A stretch of 64,000 bases of DNA from Anastatus disparis (GCA_017163975.1 JAFFSR010000246.1:789501-853500), one strand, 5' to 3'. Counted from the stretch's first letter, positions 43,431-56,414 are shown. The notes: generated by a model from the letters alone, not told the origin. Made by a program: numbers and translations.

Positions 43431-44990
43431 CTAGAGGAGTGCCCCCCTGCTTGCACTGCTCGCCAACCCCCAACTATTATGTTGCATATACATATATATC
43501 TTACCAATTATAGAAAACATTATATTACCTTAAGCAATATTTTGTTCTATAAATAACAAAAAAAAATTAATGATTTTTTCTTTTTAATTTTAAATTATTT
43601 TATTATTAATGTTTTTAATAAATACATAAAGCTTATATATTATACATTAATTAAAAATACTATGTTACATAATACAAATTTTTTAAATATCAATGTTCCA
43701 ACTGCGGATGGTTTAAGGTTACGTGAGTAATAAAATAATAAAAAAATACACTTCATCACATACAATTTAATAAAATAGATTAATATTGTAATTAAACATT
43801 TAAATTATAAAATAATTATAATATTATATAATTTCAATCAATTAATCATTAATTTTCATTATTTATATACCGCATTAAAACGCTATTTTAAATTTTGTGA
43901 GTTGAGACAAGACTGCTGTTTTAATATTTTTTTTAACTTGTTTTTTTTTCTGCTCAGCAATAATGTGGATACGCGCGAAAATATTTTAATTAATAAAGTG
44001 ATTTTTTTTCTGTATATTATAAATATTGCCTTTTTCGTAATACAAAGTATACAAAATTATCATAGTTTGGATGCTATCCGTAGTTGGATCATTGACCTTA
44101 TATTCAATTTTATTTTTAAAAATGTTATTTCATATTTAATTGTTTATCGTTATAAAAGTCAAGACATATAGTCTTGAGTAACGACTTTCTACACCACCTT
44201 ACATTTCAAACTAGTTATTATGATCAATTGCATTCATACATTTAATTTGATTGTATAAATTTTTTAATATTTAAATATAGATTATTTTTCCACCAAAACT
44301 TTTATCATTACGACAAACATCCTTTAATGTTTTATCTACAATTTCTAAAGCTTTTTTGGGAATCATTGATGCTTCGTCCTATATAATTATATCTGTTTGT
44401 CTTCATTTTTTTTTATCCAAATTAAATTTTAAAAATGCACTTTCAATGTTATTTAAATCTAATGGTAATCTGAAAGTTCAATGACTTGTTAAACCTTCAG
44501 GTAATAAAATTGAAGCTCATTTAATTGTTTATACATTTTATTAAATTTTTTTCTACTAAAATCTATAGTTTTATTATTGATTTCTTCATTTTCTTCAACA
44601 TACGTTTTACTTGGTTCTGGTAAACCAAAATTTTCACATGACATATCTTCTAAATTTAATATTTCATAAATATGTGATAAAGCTTTATTTTTTTTGTTTT
44701 CTTTAAAATCTTCTGTAAAAATTTTTTTATATTTGTCCCGAATAATTTTACCTTGAATATTTTCACATAATAAAAAACATGCAAAAAATTTACGTAATTG
44801 TATTGGTAACATAACTTGACATGCTTCTTCAAAAATATAATAGATTTGATTCTCATGTTCAATTAAATTCATTGCTAAAGCTGTTTCTTTATAAGTATTA
44901 TAAGTTATATTTTCATGAGTTCGTCAATCGATATAAGATGTTGCACCTTTTATTCTGTTTAATATCCCTTCTTAAAAAAATGATGAGCCG
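43431..44990 (-). mobile_element. Helitron remnant with 3' terminus
   Basis: On minus the element ends CTAG (43431-43434). Just upstream is a hairpin (GAGCAGTGC...GCACTCCTC, 8 of 9 pairs) with a G-rich loop, the canonical Helitron 3' end. The flank is TATATATA, fitting insertion between A and T. Helicase coding lies at 44280-44990. The 5' end was not found, so the right limit is only the end of recognised coding. Confidence 0.72.
44280..44990 (-). pseudogene. Helitron (Pif1-like) helicase fragment
   Basis: Minus-strand coding: GATSYID then THENITYNTYKETALAMNLIE (44960-44855), QIYYIFEEACQVMLPIQLRKFF (44850-44780) and ENFGLPEPSKT (about 44640-44600). After a deletion that removes the Walker A region, coding resumes with LPLDLNNIESAFLKF and DEASMIPKKALEIVDKTLKD (44380-44320), the Walker B block, and SFGGKI. 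The helicase would unwind DNA during rolling-circle transposition. Stops and the deletion make it dead. The Rep nuclease is not present. Confidence 0.8.
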
Positions 44991-45468
44991 CCATGTTGAA
45001 GCATCTAAAGATCGAATCCTGATTGGTCGATATAGAATAGGCGCCAAAAATTAAATTTTAAAGGGTTTAGATTTTTTAAATAAATAAAAATTAATTTCTA
45101 GGCATTGTTTTTTAAATATAATAGAAGTAACTCAATTAAAATAGAATAAGAATATTTTATTTTAAACCAAGCAATATTATTTATGTATATAACCAATGTA
45201 TAGTTTAATGATAAAATATATAACTATGAGCACAAGCAAGGTGACTATCTTTTATTTAAAAATTCCAGTAAAATTGTAAAGACATCAAATAATATAACAA
45301 TTCAAATAAGTAATTTATTCCTTTATTGCATAAGTATTGCTTAATGCAGGTACAATATGTATATATTTTTAATTGTTTTTCATTTAAAAATAAGTATAGT
45401 AATAGCAATTAATGAAGGTTTGAGGTTATGAAAGTTTTATTATTCTATATTTCTATTACTCAGATTAA
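44991..45468. other. Non-coding spacer
   Basis: AT-rich; nothing recognised. It may be the 5' part of the Helitron. Confidence 0.35.
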
Positions 45469-47484
45469 AAAACGCTGCCAAGTGCTTTGGCGGAATGCTT
45501 TCTCATAGAGCTCTTTGAGTTTCATTATTTTTTTATATTTATTTAAATGTGATTTTAATATAAAAAAATTGTCCATCATTAATATTTATTCATTTTGTAC
45601 TTTATAAATTTTGAATTTATATGCTAGTTGATTGCCTTTTCAACATTTTGTTTGGGTTAAATGTTAGCTTTTAAAGTGTTTAATTTTGTTGACTTTAGCT
45701 AGCCTTATACATAGGTTCGAATTTATTATTTTTGTTATCTTGTGGATATCTTTTTATCACGACTAAGCTTGGTAAATCCAAGTAGTCAATTTTAGTAACG
45801 GTAATTAAATTCAGTAGTACTATTATAAATTTTCAAGAGTAACTCAGAAAACAAAAGAAGTGATCAAAAAGCTACGCTAATAAAATTATTTATTTAAAAC
45901 TTGGTTTATAAAGACAGTAGCAAATAACTTGTATACAAATTTTAGAGTAATTCTATCAAGTACTTTACGTAAAATGGAAAAATACTGAAATATGAAAATT
46001 TTTTAAGAAAATTTTTAAAATTTTCTAAAAAGAAAACTACGCTAAAAAGATCGGTTTATAAAAGTTATCCTTCTTTTGGCAGATGCAAATTATTCCCATG
46101 GAAATCTCAAAGCAAACTCATCAATTAACTTACGTAAAATACAAAAAAAAAAAATTAAAAATCGAAAATTTTTTCAAATTCTTAAAATGGCTCTATAATA
46201 AAAAAATACACTATGAATACAAATTTTCTATAGCTTCCCGCCTAGTTATACAAAAACATAGATGGTATACAAAATTTGAAGCAAATCCATAGAGTAATTT
46301 TCGAGATCTAACTGGTTAAATAAATAACATTTTCTTTTCAAAATTTCTTTTTAAAAATTTTAAAAATGCTCTAAAATTAAAACTACGCTATGAAAATCAA
46401 TTTTTGAAAATTTCCCTTCTTTTGGCATGCGCAAATAATTTCCCTGTAATTTTTAGAACAAATCTATCGAGTACTTTACGAAGAATAAAAAAAAATAAGA
46501 AAAGAAGAATCAAAATTTTTTTTTAAATCTTTAAAATTCTCTAAAATTGTAACCACTCTAAGAAAATTAGTTTCCAAAAGCTAATTTTTTTCAGACAATA
46601 GCGAATTAATTGTATAAAAATTTTAGAGAAAATTTATAGTATGGTTTACGCAAAATAGAAAATAAATAAAAAATGAAAATTTTCAAAGTGCTCTAAAATT
46701 AAAACTGCACTGAGAAAATTAGTTTTCCAAAGCTTGTTTTCTTCAGACAGTAGCGAATAAATTGCATACAAATTTTGGAGCAAATCAATCGAATGGTTTT
46801 CGTAAAATAAAAAAAAATTAAAAATAAAAATTTTTTAAAAAATTTTAAAAATGCTCTAAAATTAAAAGTGCGCTAAGAAAATTAGTTTACAAAATTTTTA
46901 ATAATTTTGGCAGTCGAAATAAAGTTCCATACAAATTTTCGAACAAATTCTTCGAGTAGTTTACGTAAAATACAAAAAAAATGAAAAATCGAAATTTTTT
47001 AAAAATTCTTAAAATGATTCTAAAAAAAAAACTGTGCTAAGAAAACCAATTTCCAATAGCTTCCGCACCAGTTCATCAAAAAATTGAATTGTATGGAAAA
47101 TTTGAAGTAAATCCATCGAGTAGTTTTTAAGATTTTATTGGCTTAATAAATAGAAACATTTTTTTCAACAATTTCAAAATGCTCTAAAATTAAAACTGAG
47201 CTAAGAAAATCAGTTTCTAAAAATTTATTTTATCCGGGCAATCAGAAATAAATTCCATGCAAATTTTGAAGCAAATTCATCGCGTAGTAAACAAAAAAAA
47301 ACCAAAAAACGAAAAATCAAATATTTTTTTTATTTTTTAAAAAAACTTTAAAATGAAAACTACGGTGGAAGAACCAAATTATCAATAGCTTCCCAGCAAG
47401 TTAATCACAAAACTAAATTCCATGCAAAATTAGAAGCAAATCCATCGAGTAGTTCTCGAGATACAGCTTACTAACTGAATTCAT

Positions 47485-47521
<37 letters not shown>

Positions 47522-47640
47522 TACAGACATTTTCTGGAAACCACTTTTTTCGACTCACTGAGTTCAAATATGTACAAATTAATGAAAAAATAGAAAAAAA
47601 TTTTTTTTACCTATACAATGCTTTCTCTATGAGAAAGCAA
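45469..47640. mobile_element. Satellite-bearing element, block 3 (both ends present)
   Basis: Starts AACGCTGCCAAGTGCTTTGG like block 1 and ends TGCTTTCTCTATGAGAAAGCA like blocks 1 and 2, so it is the most complete copy. Monomers with the CTCTAAAATTAAAACT consensus lie between. 46365-47640 is close to block 2 (38011-39294). (CA)n at about 47488-47517. No coding. Confidence 0.8.
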
Positions 47641-47769
47641 AATCATCAAAGTACCAAAAAAAAGTAATATATTTTAGTAATGTTTTAAAGATAAGTTTAT
47701 GTGCATATTTTAATAAAAAAAATAAGGTTAGAATAAATCAAGATCAAAATTTACTGATAACAATGGATG

Positions 47770-48485
47770 ATACAATTGACGAACAAACTGTATGTCTATT
47801 TTTAATGAAAATTTGAAGAATCTACTTATACGAGTGTGCTATTTCATAATATACAATAATATTTAGTTAAACTTATTATATTAAATATTAATACATAAAT
47901 AAATAGAAGTATAAAATGTGTATTTTCAGTAAATGTAGTTCGAAAATAATTTACACACTGAAGAAAATATGATTACGGTAGACAGCTTTGTTATAGATTA
48001 ACATATAAAATTTGTATTACAGTTGACGAACAAGCTATATGTCTATTTTTAATGAAAATTTGAATAATTTACTTATATAAGAGTGCTATTTTATGATATA
48101 CGATGAATTAATATTTAATATAATGTATTTAACTGAATAGTTTGCTTGTACGAGTGAGTTATTTTATTATATACATTACTATTTAACTAAACATTAATAC
48201 ATGAAATTAAAAAATGGAAAAACAATTTATGTTTTAATGAATAAAGCTTGAAAATAATTAACATGCTGATAAAATTATAACTATAGTAAGCATCTTTTTT
48301 ATAGATTTGTATATAAAATTTGCATTACAGTTGACAAACAAGCAATATGACTATATTTTCAATAAAAATTTGAATATTTACTAATATAGGTGTGCTGTTT
48401 TATAATATACAATGAATTAATATTTAATATAATATATTTAACTGATTAGTTTACTTATACATGTGGGTTATTTTATAATATACAG
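47770..48485. repeat. Tandem repeats of about 250-310 bp
   Basis: TTGACGAACAA (or TTGACAAACAA) followed by TATGTCTATTTTTAATGAAA recurs near 47775, 48021 and 48330. Each is followed by TACTTATA(C/T) and GTGCTATTT words and ends in TTATAATATACA. Three diverged units; nature unknown. Confidence 0.6.
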
Positions 48486-48657
48486 ACATAAGCTGAAATA
48501 ACTTGGGCGCCTATGCACTTTCTACTCAACTGTAGTTACTAGAGCTATCAGACCTGAGTTTCAGCCTGAAAAAAAATCAGATTTAAATGTAATTGATAAT
48601 TTTTTGTTATTATAATATTAACTAATAAAATTTCTTTCTAGCTTAAATATACATAAA

Positions 48658-49329
48658 GGGGGCCAGATACTATTAGAAGCTGATATATATTGATATAAAT
48701 TGCTGATGTTTAAAAATAACTAATTTCATGTTAAAATACATTCAATTTCAAACATTTTTTGGTTAAAAACATTTTCTATATCTTGAGAATTGAAGTGGCT
48801 GTGTTCGTTGAAAGTCTGGAACAAAAAACCCTTTACCGCAAGGTTTCTTCATGAGTTTTCATTGGATTTACTTGAAATTTCATGGAGATATTCAAAATTA
48901 TAGTAAAATTCATATAAATGTAAAACATTCATAAAAAATTCAGAAAATTAAAAAATTTTTGAAAAATAAAACAATTAAAAAAATTTTTTTTATTAATTAT
49001 TATAAATAATAAGTTGATAAATAAATAGAAATAAATTAATTCAAAATCTGCTCCACTTATATGGATTCTACTATAATTTTGAATATCTCCAGAAAATTTC
49101 AAGTGAATCCTATGAAAACTCATGAAGAAACCTTGCGGTAAAGGGTTTTTTGTTCCAGACTTTCAACGAGCACCACCACTTCAATTCTCAAGATATAGAA
49201 AATGTTTTAAACCAAAAAATGTTTGAAATTGAATGTATTTTAACATGAAATTAGTTATTTTTAAACATCAGCAATTTATATCAATATATCTCAGCAATAT
49301 ATTTCAGCTTCTAATAGTATCTGGCCCCC
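48658..49329. repeat. 672-bp foldback element
   Basis: GGGGGCCAGATACTATTAGA (48658) returns as TCTAATAGTATCTGGCCCCC ending at 49329. The arms, about 290 bp, match nearly throughout (AACCCTTTACCGCAAGG near 48829 against CCTTGCGGTAAAGGGTT near 49131). Spacer near 48940-49020. No coding. Confidence 0.85.
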
Positions 49330-49467
49330 TTAAATAAAAAAGTTTGATCCATGAATAGTTTTAAAAACCCTTTTGTTTATTTAATAACACTATTCAAAAT
49401 GAAATAATGTTGTGTGTGTATCATGTCTTAAGATTTATGAGTTATAAATATATTTTAATACACTTTT

Positions 49468-50138
49468 ACTTTCTCATAGAAAAAACATAGTATCAATAAA
49501 AAAATTTTTTCTATTTTATTATTAATTTGTACATACAATTAATTTTTTTGTCTAACTGGTACGGAAGCTATTGAAAACTGGTTTTCTTGGCGTAGTTTTA
49601 ATTTTAGAACAAATAAAAACATTTTTTTTCAATTCTAATTTTTAATTTTTTTTTTGTATTTTACTTTAAGTACTCGATGGATTTGCTCTAAAATTTGCTT
49701 GGAAATTATTTGCGACTACCAAAAGAAAAACTTCTGAAAACTGATTTTCTTAGCGTGGCTTTAATTTTAGATAATTATTTTGTAAAATTTGCAAAACAAA
49801 TTCATTTTTCTTTTATTTTACGTAAATTACTCGATAGATTTGCCCCGAAATTCGCATGCAAGTTATTTGCTATTGTCAGGAGAAAAAAATTTTTTTAAAC
49901 TAATTTTCTTAGCGCAGTTTTAATTTTAGAGCATTTTGAAAATTTTGAAAAAATCTTAATTTGAAACCACTTTTTTCGACTCCTTGAGTCTAAATATATA
50001 CAAATTAACGAAAAAATAGAAAAAAATTTTTTCACCGATACAATAATTTTTCTATGAAAAAGCAAAATGAAATCAAAATACTCTAACACAATGAGCTCTA
50101 TGAGAAAGCATTACACCAAAGCACTTGGCAGCGTTTTT
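49468..50138. mobile_element. Satellite-bearing element, block 4 (rearranged)
   Basis: Begins with a complement of the right end (ACTTTCTCATAGAAAA) and minus-oriented monomers. It also contains a plus-oriented right end at about 49965-50055, and finishes with the complement of the left end (CCAAAGCACTTGGCAGCGTT, to 50138). It therefore carries two right ends in opposite orientation plus one left end, a rearranged or palindromic derivative. Confidence 0.65.
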
Positions 50139-50530
50139 GTAAATGCTTAAGTTCAAATAAATGTAATAGATATATTTATTATTACCTATAATGCGGTTAT
50201 GAAGTAACTAAGTGAAGTCATTTATTTAATAGTCATTAAATATATAAAGATGAAAAAGATGCTTTTGTAATTTTAAATTATAAGGGATTTTTAAACTCTT
50301 ATTACCAATAATAGTATTTAAAAATTTAATTTACTGTAATATTTTATTTTATTTAATGCTATCCAAACTAAAGATGTAACGCATATAATAATTTGTGAAA
50401 ACAATTTTTTATGAATGAGTTGAAACAAAATTTAATGCAAAAGTAAAAAATAAAATGTTTTTTTTGTGAAAAACTTTTTGATCTTTTATTGCAAAATTTA
50501 TATTATTTTCATACATTATTTTAAAACTCG
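50139..50530. other. Non-coding AT-rich spacer
   Basis: Nothing recognised. Confidence 0.4.
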
Positions 50531-50700
50531 GAAATTGATAGTGATGAAAATCATTAATGAATCAGATGAAAAGTTTCTTCTAGAATATTTAAATTCTTTT
50601 AATTCTTCCGGTAAATTACATTTGAGAGAAAAAATTATTGTAATGCTCATAAGAAATATAAGTATTAATAAAGGTTCATGCAATAGTGCGAGATGCAGTG
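50531..50700 (+). pseudogene. Helitron helicase C-terminal fragment
   Basis: Plus-strand coding FLLEYLNSFNSSGKLHLREK then IIVMLIRNISINKGSCNSAR matches the C-terminal motif of Helitron/Pif1-like helicases (LNSL...L-L-VGAPIMLLRNLN-GLCNGTR pattern). It is cut at 50700 by palindromic element 2. It may come from the same Helitron family as 43431-44990, in the opposite orientation. Confidence 0.6.
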
Positions 50701-52667
50701 AATGAGTTTTTCTTTTATAGATCACTTCATTTAATTTCGATGAAGGGCGGAAACTCTAAAAATTAGCGGAAAAAAGCGTTAATCGAAGATAATTAGAAAA
50801 ACCAATTTCTCAGTTCGAAAAAATCAAATTTCTCAAAAACCGTGTTTCGTAGGGAAATTTCCTATTCAGGATCATTTTATTTTTAAAAAATGAAGAGCGG
50901 AAACTTGGTTTGATAAATCATATTGCAAAAAAGCAAAATTACATTTTTCTAAAAAGATGCGATCAGCTGTAAGAATACAATGGCCGTGCAAGAAGCCATG
51001 TTTCATAGTTGGCAACAATGCTAATGTATAGTTTGGTACGCGCCAACTTCAAATTCGAATTTTAAATGTATATTGAATTTGTTTTATTTTTACAATTTCT
51101 ACAAATAAACACTTTTTCAACATAGAACTGTTTTATTTAATTTAAAACATAAATCTGTAAAAAAATTTAATATTATAAGAGAGAACAATATAATTTACAT
51201 CATTTGCGAACTCATTATTTTTTTTTAATTTTCATTATAGCAAAATAAGTAATCTATTCGTTTCTTTGCTTGAAACAAAATATTTTTTGAATAACTTCAT
51301 TGAATTAACGAAACTTAGGCATATCTTAACCTATTTATAATGAAAATATGTTTTGAAAAGCGAATAATAAGGATTACTTAATTTTGTTGCCAATATAATT
51401 TTATTATATAATATAATCTTATCAAATATTATTTTATATTATCGTTCTTTAAAAATAAACAGTTACAAATAATTTTATTAAGATAAGCCCATATGGCCTA
51501 AAAATTTCTGGAAATAATTGTAAATAAGTGTTACTAACTGTAAATAACTGTAAATAACTAAAAATATACAGTTGTTTATATTTATTTACAGTTATTTACA
51601 TTTATTTATTTTTTTTTACAATTATTCACATTTATTTACGATTATTTATATTTTTTCATAGTTTTTTACAGTTTTTTGAAAAAATAATATTTGGTTAAAA
51701 TGATAAGTATTATAATATATAAATAAAATTGAAGTTTTAAGGTTCAACATGTACATTTATTTATGATTTAATTTATTTACAAAATTCAAAAACTAATCAT
51801 TCATTTCTACCAAATTGAATTCTTTGTCGAATAAAAGAAAGTTTTTTTACAGTTTGTGTTTTACGGAGAGTCTTGTTCATTTATCTTTAAAAAAATTTTG
51901 TCAAAAAAAATATATTTCAAAATCTTTTCTATTCTCTTTATATTTGGCTGATTCCATTCAGATTCATGCAGGCCGTCACTGATCGAATTTTTTTTTTTGT
52001 TCTAAGTAATAAAAATACCTTCTATTATGTATATGAAGATAAAATTTACCTCATAGAACGCTCAAATTTTTTTTTTTTTTTACTACAGCAGTTTTAGTGT
52101 TGGATGTAAAAACGAAAATTCAAAAATTGAAAATGAACCTCTACTTTTAAATGACTATAGCTCCGTCAATTTTTAACCTTTTTGGACGTTCTTTTAACAG
52201 AAGTGTGCAAAATTTGGTCTAGTTTTAAATGCGATCTCGATTTTTGTAATACAATTTGATCTCGCTGAGTTATTTACAAAAAACCGAAAAAGAGCGATTT
52301 TTTTCAAACACGATTTTCTCAAAAACTATATTTTTTTTTTTTTGAAATTTTTATATGATTTTATACATAAAAAATACTAACTTTTAGGGTAGGTGAGAAT
52401 ATGCGATTTTGCCTTATTTTCTTTAAACAGATTTTTAAACGATTTTTTTATATTTTCGATTTTAAAACATTGATACCATGGCGCATCGTACTATTTTTCC
52501 AACTTTACGTGTTCTTACAACTATTTTTATGCTTTTATTTATTAATATATCAAAAATATCAACAATAATCTTTAAAATAAACCCCGGATCGAATATTTTG
52601 ATAAATTAGAACAAAAGTTATGATGATTTAAAGTTTAAAAAAAAATGCTGAAACTTTAAATAAATAT
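50701..52667. repeat. Left arm of palindromic element 2
   Basis: Inverted copy of 53749-55404 plus an extra block (about 51440-51950) with TGTAAATAACTG-type repeats not seen in the other arm. Confidence 0.8.
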
Positions 52668-52740
52668 GATATTTACAGATGCTTTGAATAATTATAAAAA
52701 AGAGAATAAACAAGATATTGCAGATTTTATTCAGAAAAAT

Positions 52741-53564
52741 CAAATTTACTGAATAAAACTAGCACAATTGAAAATTTCTTAATAGAGTTAAGAGAGCGTG
52801 CTCTCACTGTAAGAGCTCATAAATTGGTCGAAGAAATTCAAGGTATAGCAATTAAAGAGGTTAAACTTTTAGCGAAAAATAATGACTTCCAATTAGTTAT
52901 TCATGTCGATTTTGCAGAAAATTGGACAGTTCTGCTTCAAAATGAAATTCAAAGCTATCATTGGAGTAAAAACCAAATATCAATATTTACGTCAGTATGC
53001 TATTTTGGAAATGATAAGACAGTCAGTTATGTCACCGTCTCTGACGATATTAAACATGATTCGTCTCATGCCCTAATGACTATAAATTTAATTATCGACA
53101 ACTTAAAACAAAAACATATTGCGCAAGATCTTGATGAAATCATAACCATTTCTGATGAAGCTGCCAGTCATTTTAAAAATAGATATCAATTCTATGAGTT
53201 TCAAAACACAAAAGTAAACAGAGAATGGCTTTTTTCTGCAACAGGTCATGGCAAAGGCGCTTGTGATGGTATTGGTGATTTAGTTATACATTATGCTACC
53301 ACGCATAATCTGTCCAAGAAGAATGCAGATTTTATTAGAAACGCTGAAAATTTCGCCACTCACGTATCAAAATATACTCCGTCGATTAACATTCTTGTTA
53401 CCCGCAAGGATGAGTTAGAAGTTTTTCGACTGACAAAAAAAATGGAATAGTTAGAAAATGCAAAAGAAATTAAAGGTATTCAAAAGATTCACTGTAGAAA
53501 AAGTAAACGAAACCAAATCTACACTGTCAAAACTTCGAGACATGAGTGGCAAGAAGTAAATTGA
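52741..53564 (+). pseudogene. DDE/RNase H-like protein of palindromic element 2
   Basis: The frame is open from 52741 (LLNKTSTIENFLIELRERAL) to a TAG at 53448-53450 and continues in frame to TGA at 53562-53564 (ending RHEWQEVN). Acidic residues fall in conserved-looking blocks: HVDFAENW (about 52904), TVSDDIKHDSSHAL, ITISDEAASHFKNRY (53150-53180) and FSATGHGKGACDGIGD (53235-53280). The arrangement of VDFAEN, a second SDEAASHFKN strand and a later acidic helix suggests an RNase H-fold nuclease/transposase. Similar proteins of unknown function are common in invertebrate genomes. The N-terminus is missing and one stop is present. It lies alone between the arms, so it is probably the element's own gene. 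Confidence 0.6.
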
Positions 53565-53748
53565 GAGGTTTTATTCAAATTCAGATTTTTTTATTCATAT
53601 TAGTTCTCAATTCATTAGTGTTCATTTCTTAATTGTATCGCATATTATTTGTTCATTGGGAATGACCAAATAATATATTTTAGTATTTAAAAAATTCACC
53701 TTTTCAGAATTTGAAATTCAAATTCAAAATTCAAAATTCAAAGTAAAT

Positions 53749-55404
53749 ATATTTATTTAAAGTTTCAGCATTTTTTTTTAAACTTTAAATCGTCATAACT
53801 TTTGTTCTAATTGATCAAAATATTCGATCCAGGGTTTATTTTAAAGATTATTGTTAATATTTTTGATATATTAATAAATAAAAGCATAAAAATAGTTGTA
53901 AGAACACGTAAAGTTGGAAAAATAGTACGATGCGCCATGGTATCAATGTTTTAAAATCGAAAATATAAAAAAAACGTTTGAAAATCTGTTTAAAAAAATA
54001 AGGCAAAATCGCATATTCTCACCTACCCTAAAAGTTAGTATTTTTTATGTATAAAATCATATAAAAATTTCAAAAAAAAAATATAGTTTTTGAGAAAATC
54101 GTGTTTGAAAAAAATCGCTTTTTTTCGGTTTTTCGTAAATAACTCAGCAAGATCAAATTGTATTACACAAATCGAGATCGCATTTAAAACTAGACCAAAT
54201 TTTGCACACTTTTGTTAAAAGAACGTCCAAAAAGGTTAAAAATTGACGGAGCTATAGTCATTTGAAAGTAGAGGTTCATTTTCAATTTTTGAATTTCCGT
54301 TTTTACATCCAACACTGAAATTGCTGTAGTGAAAACAAAAAATTTTTGAGCGTTCTATGAGGTAAATTTTATCTTCATATACATAATAGAAGGTATTTTT
54401 ATTACTTAGAAGAAAAAAAAAATTCGATCAGTGACGGCCTGCATGAATCTGAATGGAATCAGCCATTTATGTTTGATTGATAAATCTATATATAACATGA
54501 ATGTAAACTTTAAATTCCGAATAAAAAGATAAATATTAGGAAAATAATGAATTTGAAAAATGGATTTCTACAAATTTTTCAAAAATAATATTATAAATTT
54601 TATTTTATACTCATTACACTAAGATTAAAAAAATTAAGTGATTTTTCTCACGTTTTTTCAAAGTCTTATCTTAATAAAATTACTTATGACTGTTCATTTT
54701 TCAAAAACCATAATTATCAATAAAATTAAGTAATCCTTATTATTCGCTTTTGAAAACATTTTCATTCTAAAAAGGTTAGGATAGGCCAAAGTTTCGCTAA
54801 TTCAATAAAGTCATTCAAAAAATATTTTGTTTCAAACAAAGAAACGAATAGATTACTTATTTTGCTATAATGAAAATTTAAAAAAAAATAATGAGTTCGC
54901 AAATGATGTAAACTATATTGTTCTCTCTTATAATATTGAATTTTTTACATATTTATGTTTTAAATAAAATAAAACAGTTTTATGTTGAAAAAGTGTTCAT
55001 TTGTAGAAATTGTACATATAAAACAAATTCAATTTACATTTAAAATTCGAATTTAAAGTTGGCGCGTACCAAACTATACATTAGCATTGATGCCAACTAT
55101 GAAACCTGGCTTCTTGCACGGCCATTGTATTCTTACAGCTGATCGCATCTTTTTAGAAAAATGTAATTTTGCTTTTTTGCGATATGATTTATCAAACTAA
55201 GTTTCCGCCCTTCATTTTTTAAAAATAAAATGATCTTGAATAGGAAATTTCCCTACGAAACACGGTTTTTGAAAAATTTGATTTTTTCGAACTGAGAAAT
55301 TGGTTTTTCTAATCATCTTCGATTAACGCTTTTTTCCGCTAATTTTTAGAGTTTCCGCCCTCCATCGAAATTAAATGAAGTGATCTATAAAAAGAAAACT
55401 CATT
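53749..55404. repeat. Right arm of palindromic element 2
   Basis: Inverted copy of the left arm (see 50701-52667). Confidence 0.8.
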
Positions 55405-56033
55405 CCGATTTACAGTTTTTTCAAAAATTGTAATTTTATAAAATTATAATTTTCGATCGGTAAAGTAGCGTGAAACCATACCCTTAAGGAACTGAACACG
55501 GTTAAAAACGATTGTGTAGTCTAACTTTTTTTTCTGCTACTAAATTGTCTGTTGAAGTAACAAACAAGGATGTGACGATTTAACAGACTTTATGTCAGTT
55601 GATTCTGAAAATGTCCGTAACAAACGACTAGAACAGATATTCCAGGGGCAAACTACATAAGTCTTGGTCGATTGAGATCCTCGATTCTATCCAGGTTTTT
55701 TTATGTATTTTGACTAGCTGAATCCGAATTTTTTTGGGTAAAAAGTCTGAAAATGGCGCATTTAATAATTATTAACAATTTTTATAAACAAATTATAAAA
55801 ATGCGCTTAAAAAAAAAAATTTTATCATATTTTTTAGTTTATTATGAGTAAAAAAGGTTCTCATGCACATATTGCTAAAATACATTGAATCGGCAGAAAA
55901 CAAATCGCAAAGTTTGAAAAAACGCGATTTTTCAAAAACGGTACTCTTTTGAGCGATTGAGAAGCGGTCGGAACCATTTGCCGCTTGGTGGCGCTGCAAC
56001 TGAGAGAAGAATATAAAATATTTTTTATACACG

Positions 56034-56402
56034 GATTTACAATTTATTAAGACAATAATATACCTCTAATGTTGTCAATAACTCTTGCCATATATATGTA
56101 GAATAATTATTGATGCTAATCTTATTTGAAAAGTCTAAAATATTTTTGTAAAGTGAAAAATTCTGTGCATAATAGAGTCGATGTAAACATGTGTATTTTT
56201 CTTTAGTGCGACAGAGAAAGTAATACCAAAGAACGATGAATACATATGCTCACACCGGTTCTATCTCGCGCTGCATTTTTCGCTTTACAACAATATTTTA
56301 GACTTTTCAAACAAGATTAGCATCAATAATTATTCTACATATATATGGCTGGAGTTATTGACAACATTAGGGGTATATTATTGTTTCAGTAAATTGTAAA
56401 TC
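56034..56402. mobile_element. 369-bp palindromic MITE
   Basis: GATTTACAATTTATTAAGAC at 56034 pairs with the right end TTTCAGTAAATTGTAAATC at 56402. The arms (ACAATAATATACC, TATTGATGCTAATCTT and complements) extend about 130 bp each. Loop about 56165-56270. Confidence 0.75.
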
Positions 56403-56414
56403 GCTGAGTAAATA

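Larger units (their letters stand above)
50701..55404. mobile_element. Large palindromic element 2
   Basis: AATGAGTTTTTCTTTTATAG at 50701 is mirrored by CTATAAAAAGAAAACTCATT ending at 55404. Arms of about 1.97 kb (50701-52667) and 1.66 kb (53749-55404) are near-identical inverted copies. Landmarks: TTTCCGCCCTCCATCGAAAT, GGCGCGTACCAAACTATACA and GACGGCCTGCATGAATCTGA with their complements. The arms differ by a stretch near 51440-51950 that is absent or replaced at 54480-54720. A single gene lies in the centre. Flanks CGAGATGCAGT and CGATTTACAGT may be a diverged target duplication. Superfamily not known to me. Confidence 0.8.

Noticed and set aside
43902..44171. 89-codon hydrophobic plus-strand frame
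   Set aside because: Lies opposite the Helitron 3' region, very AT-rich, no motif.
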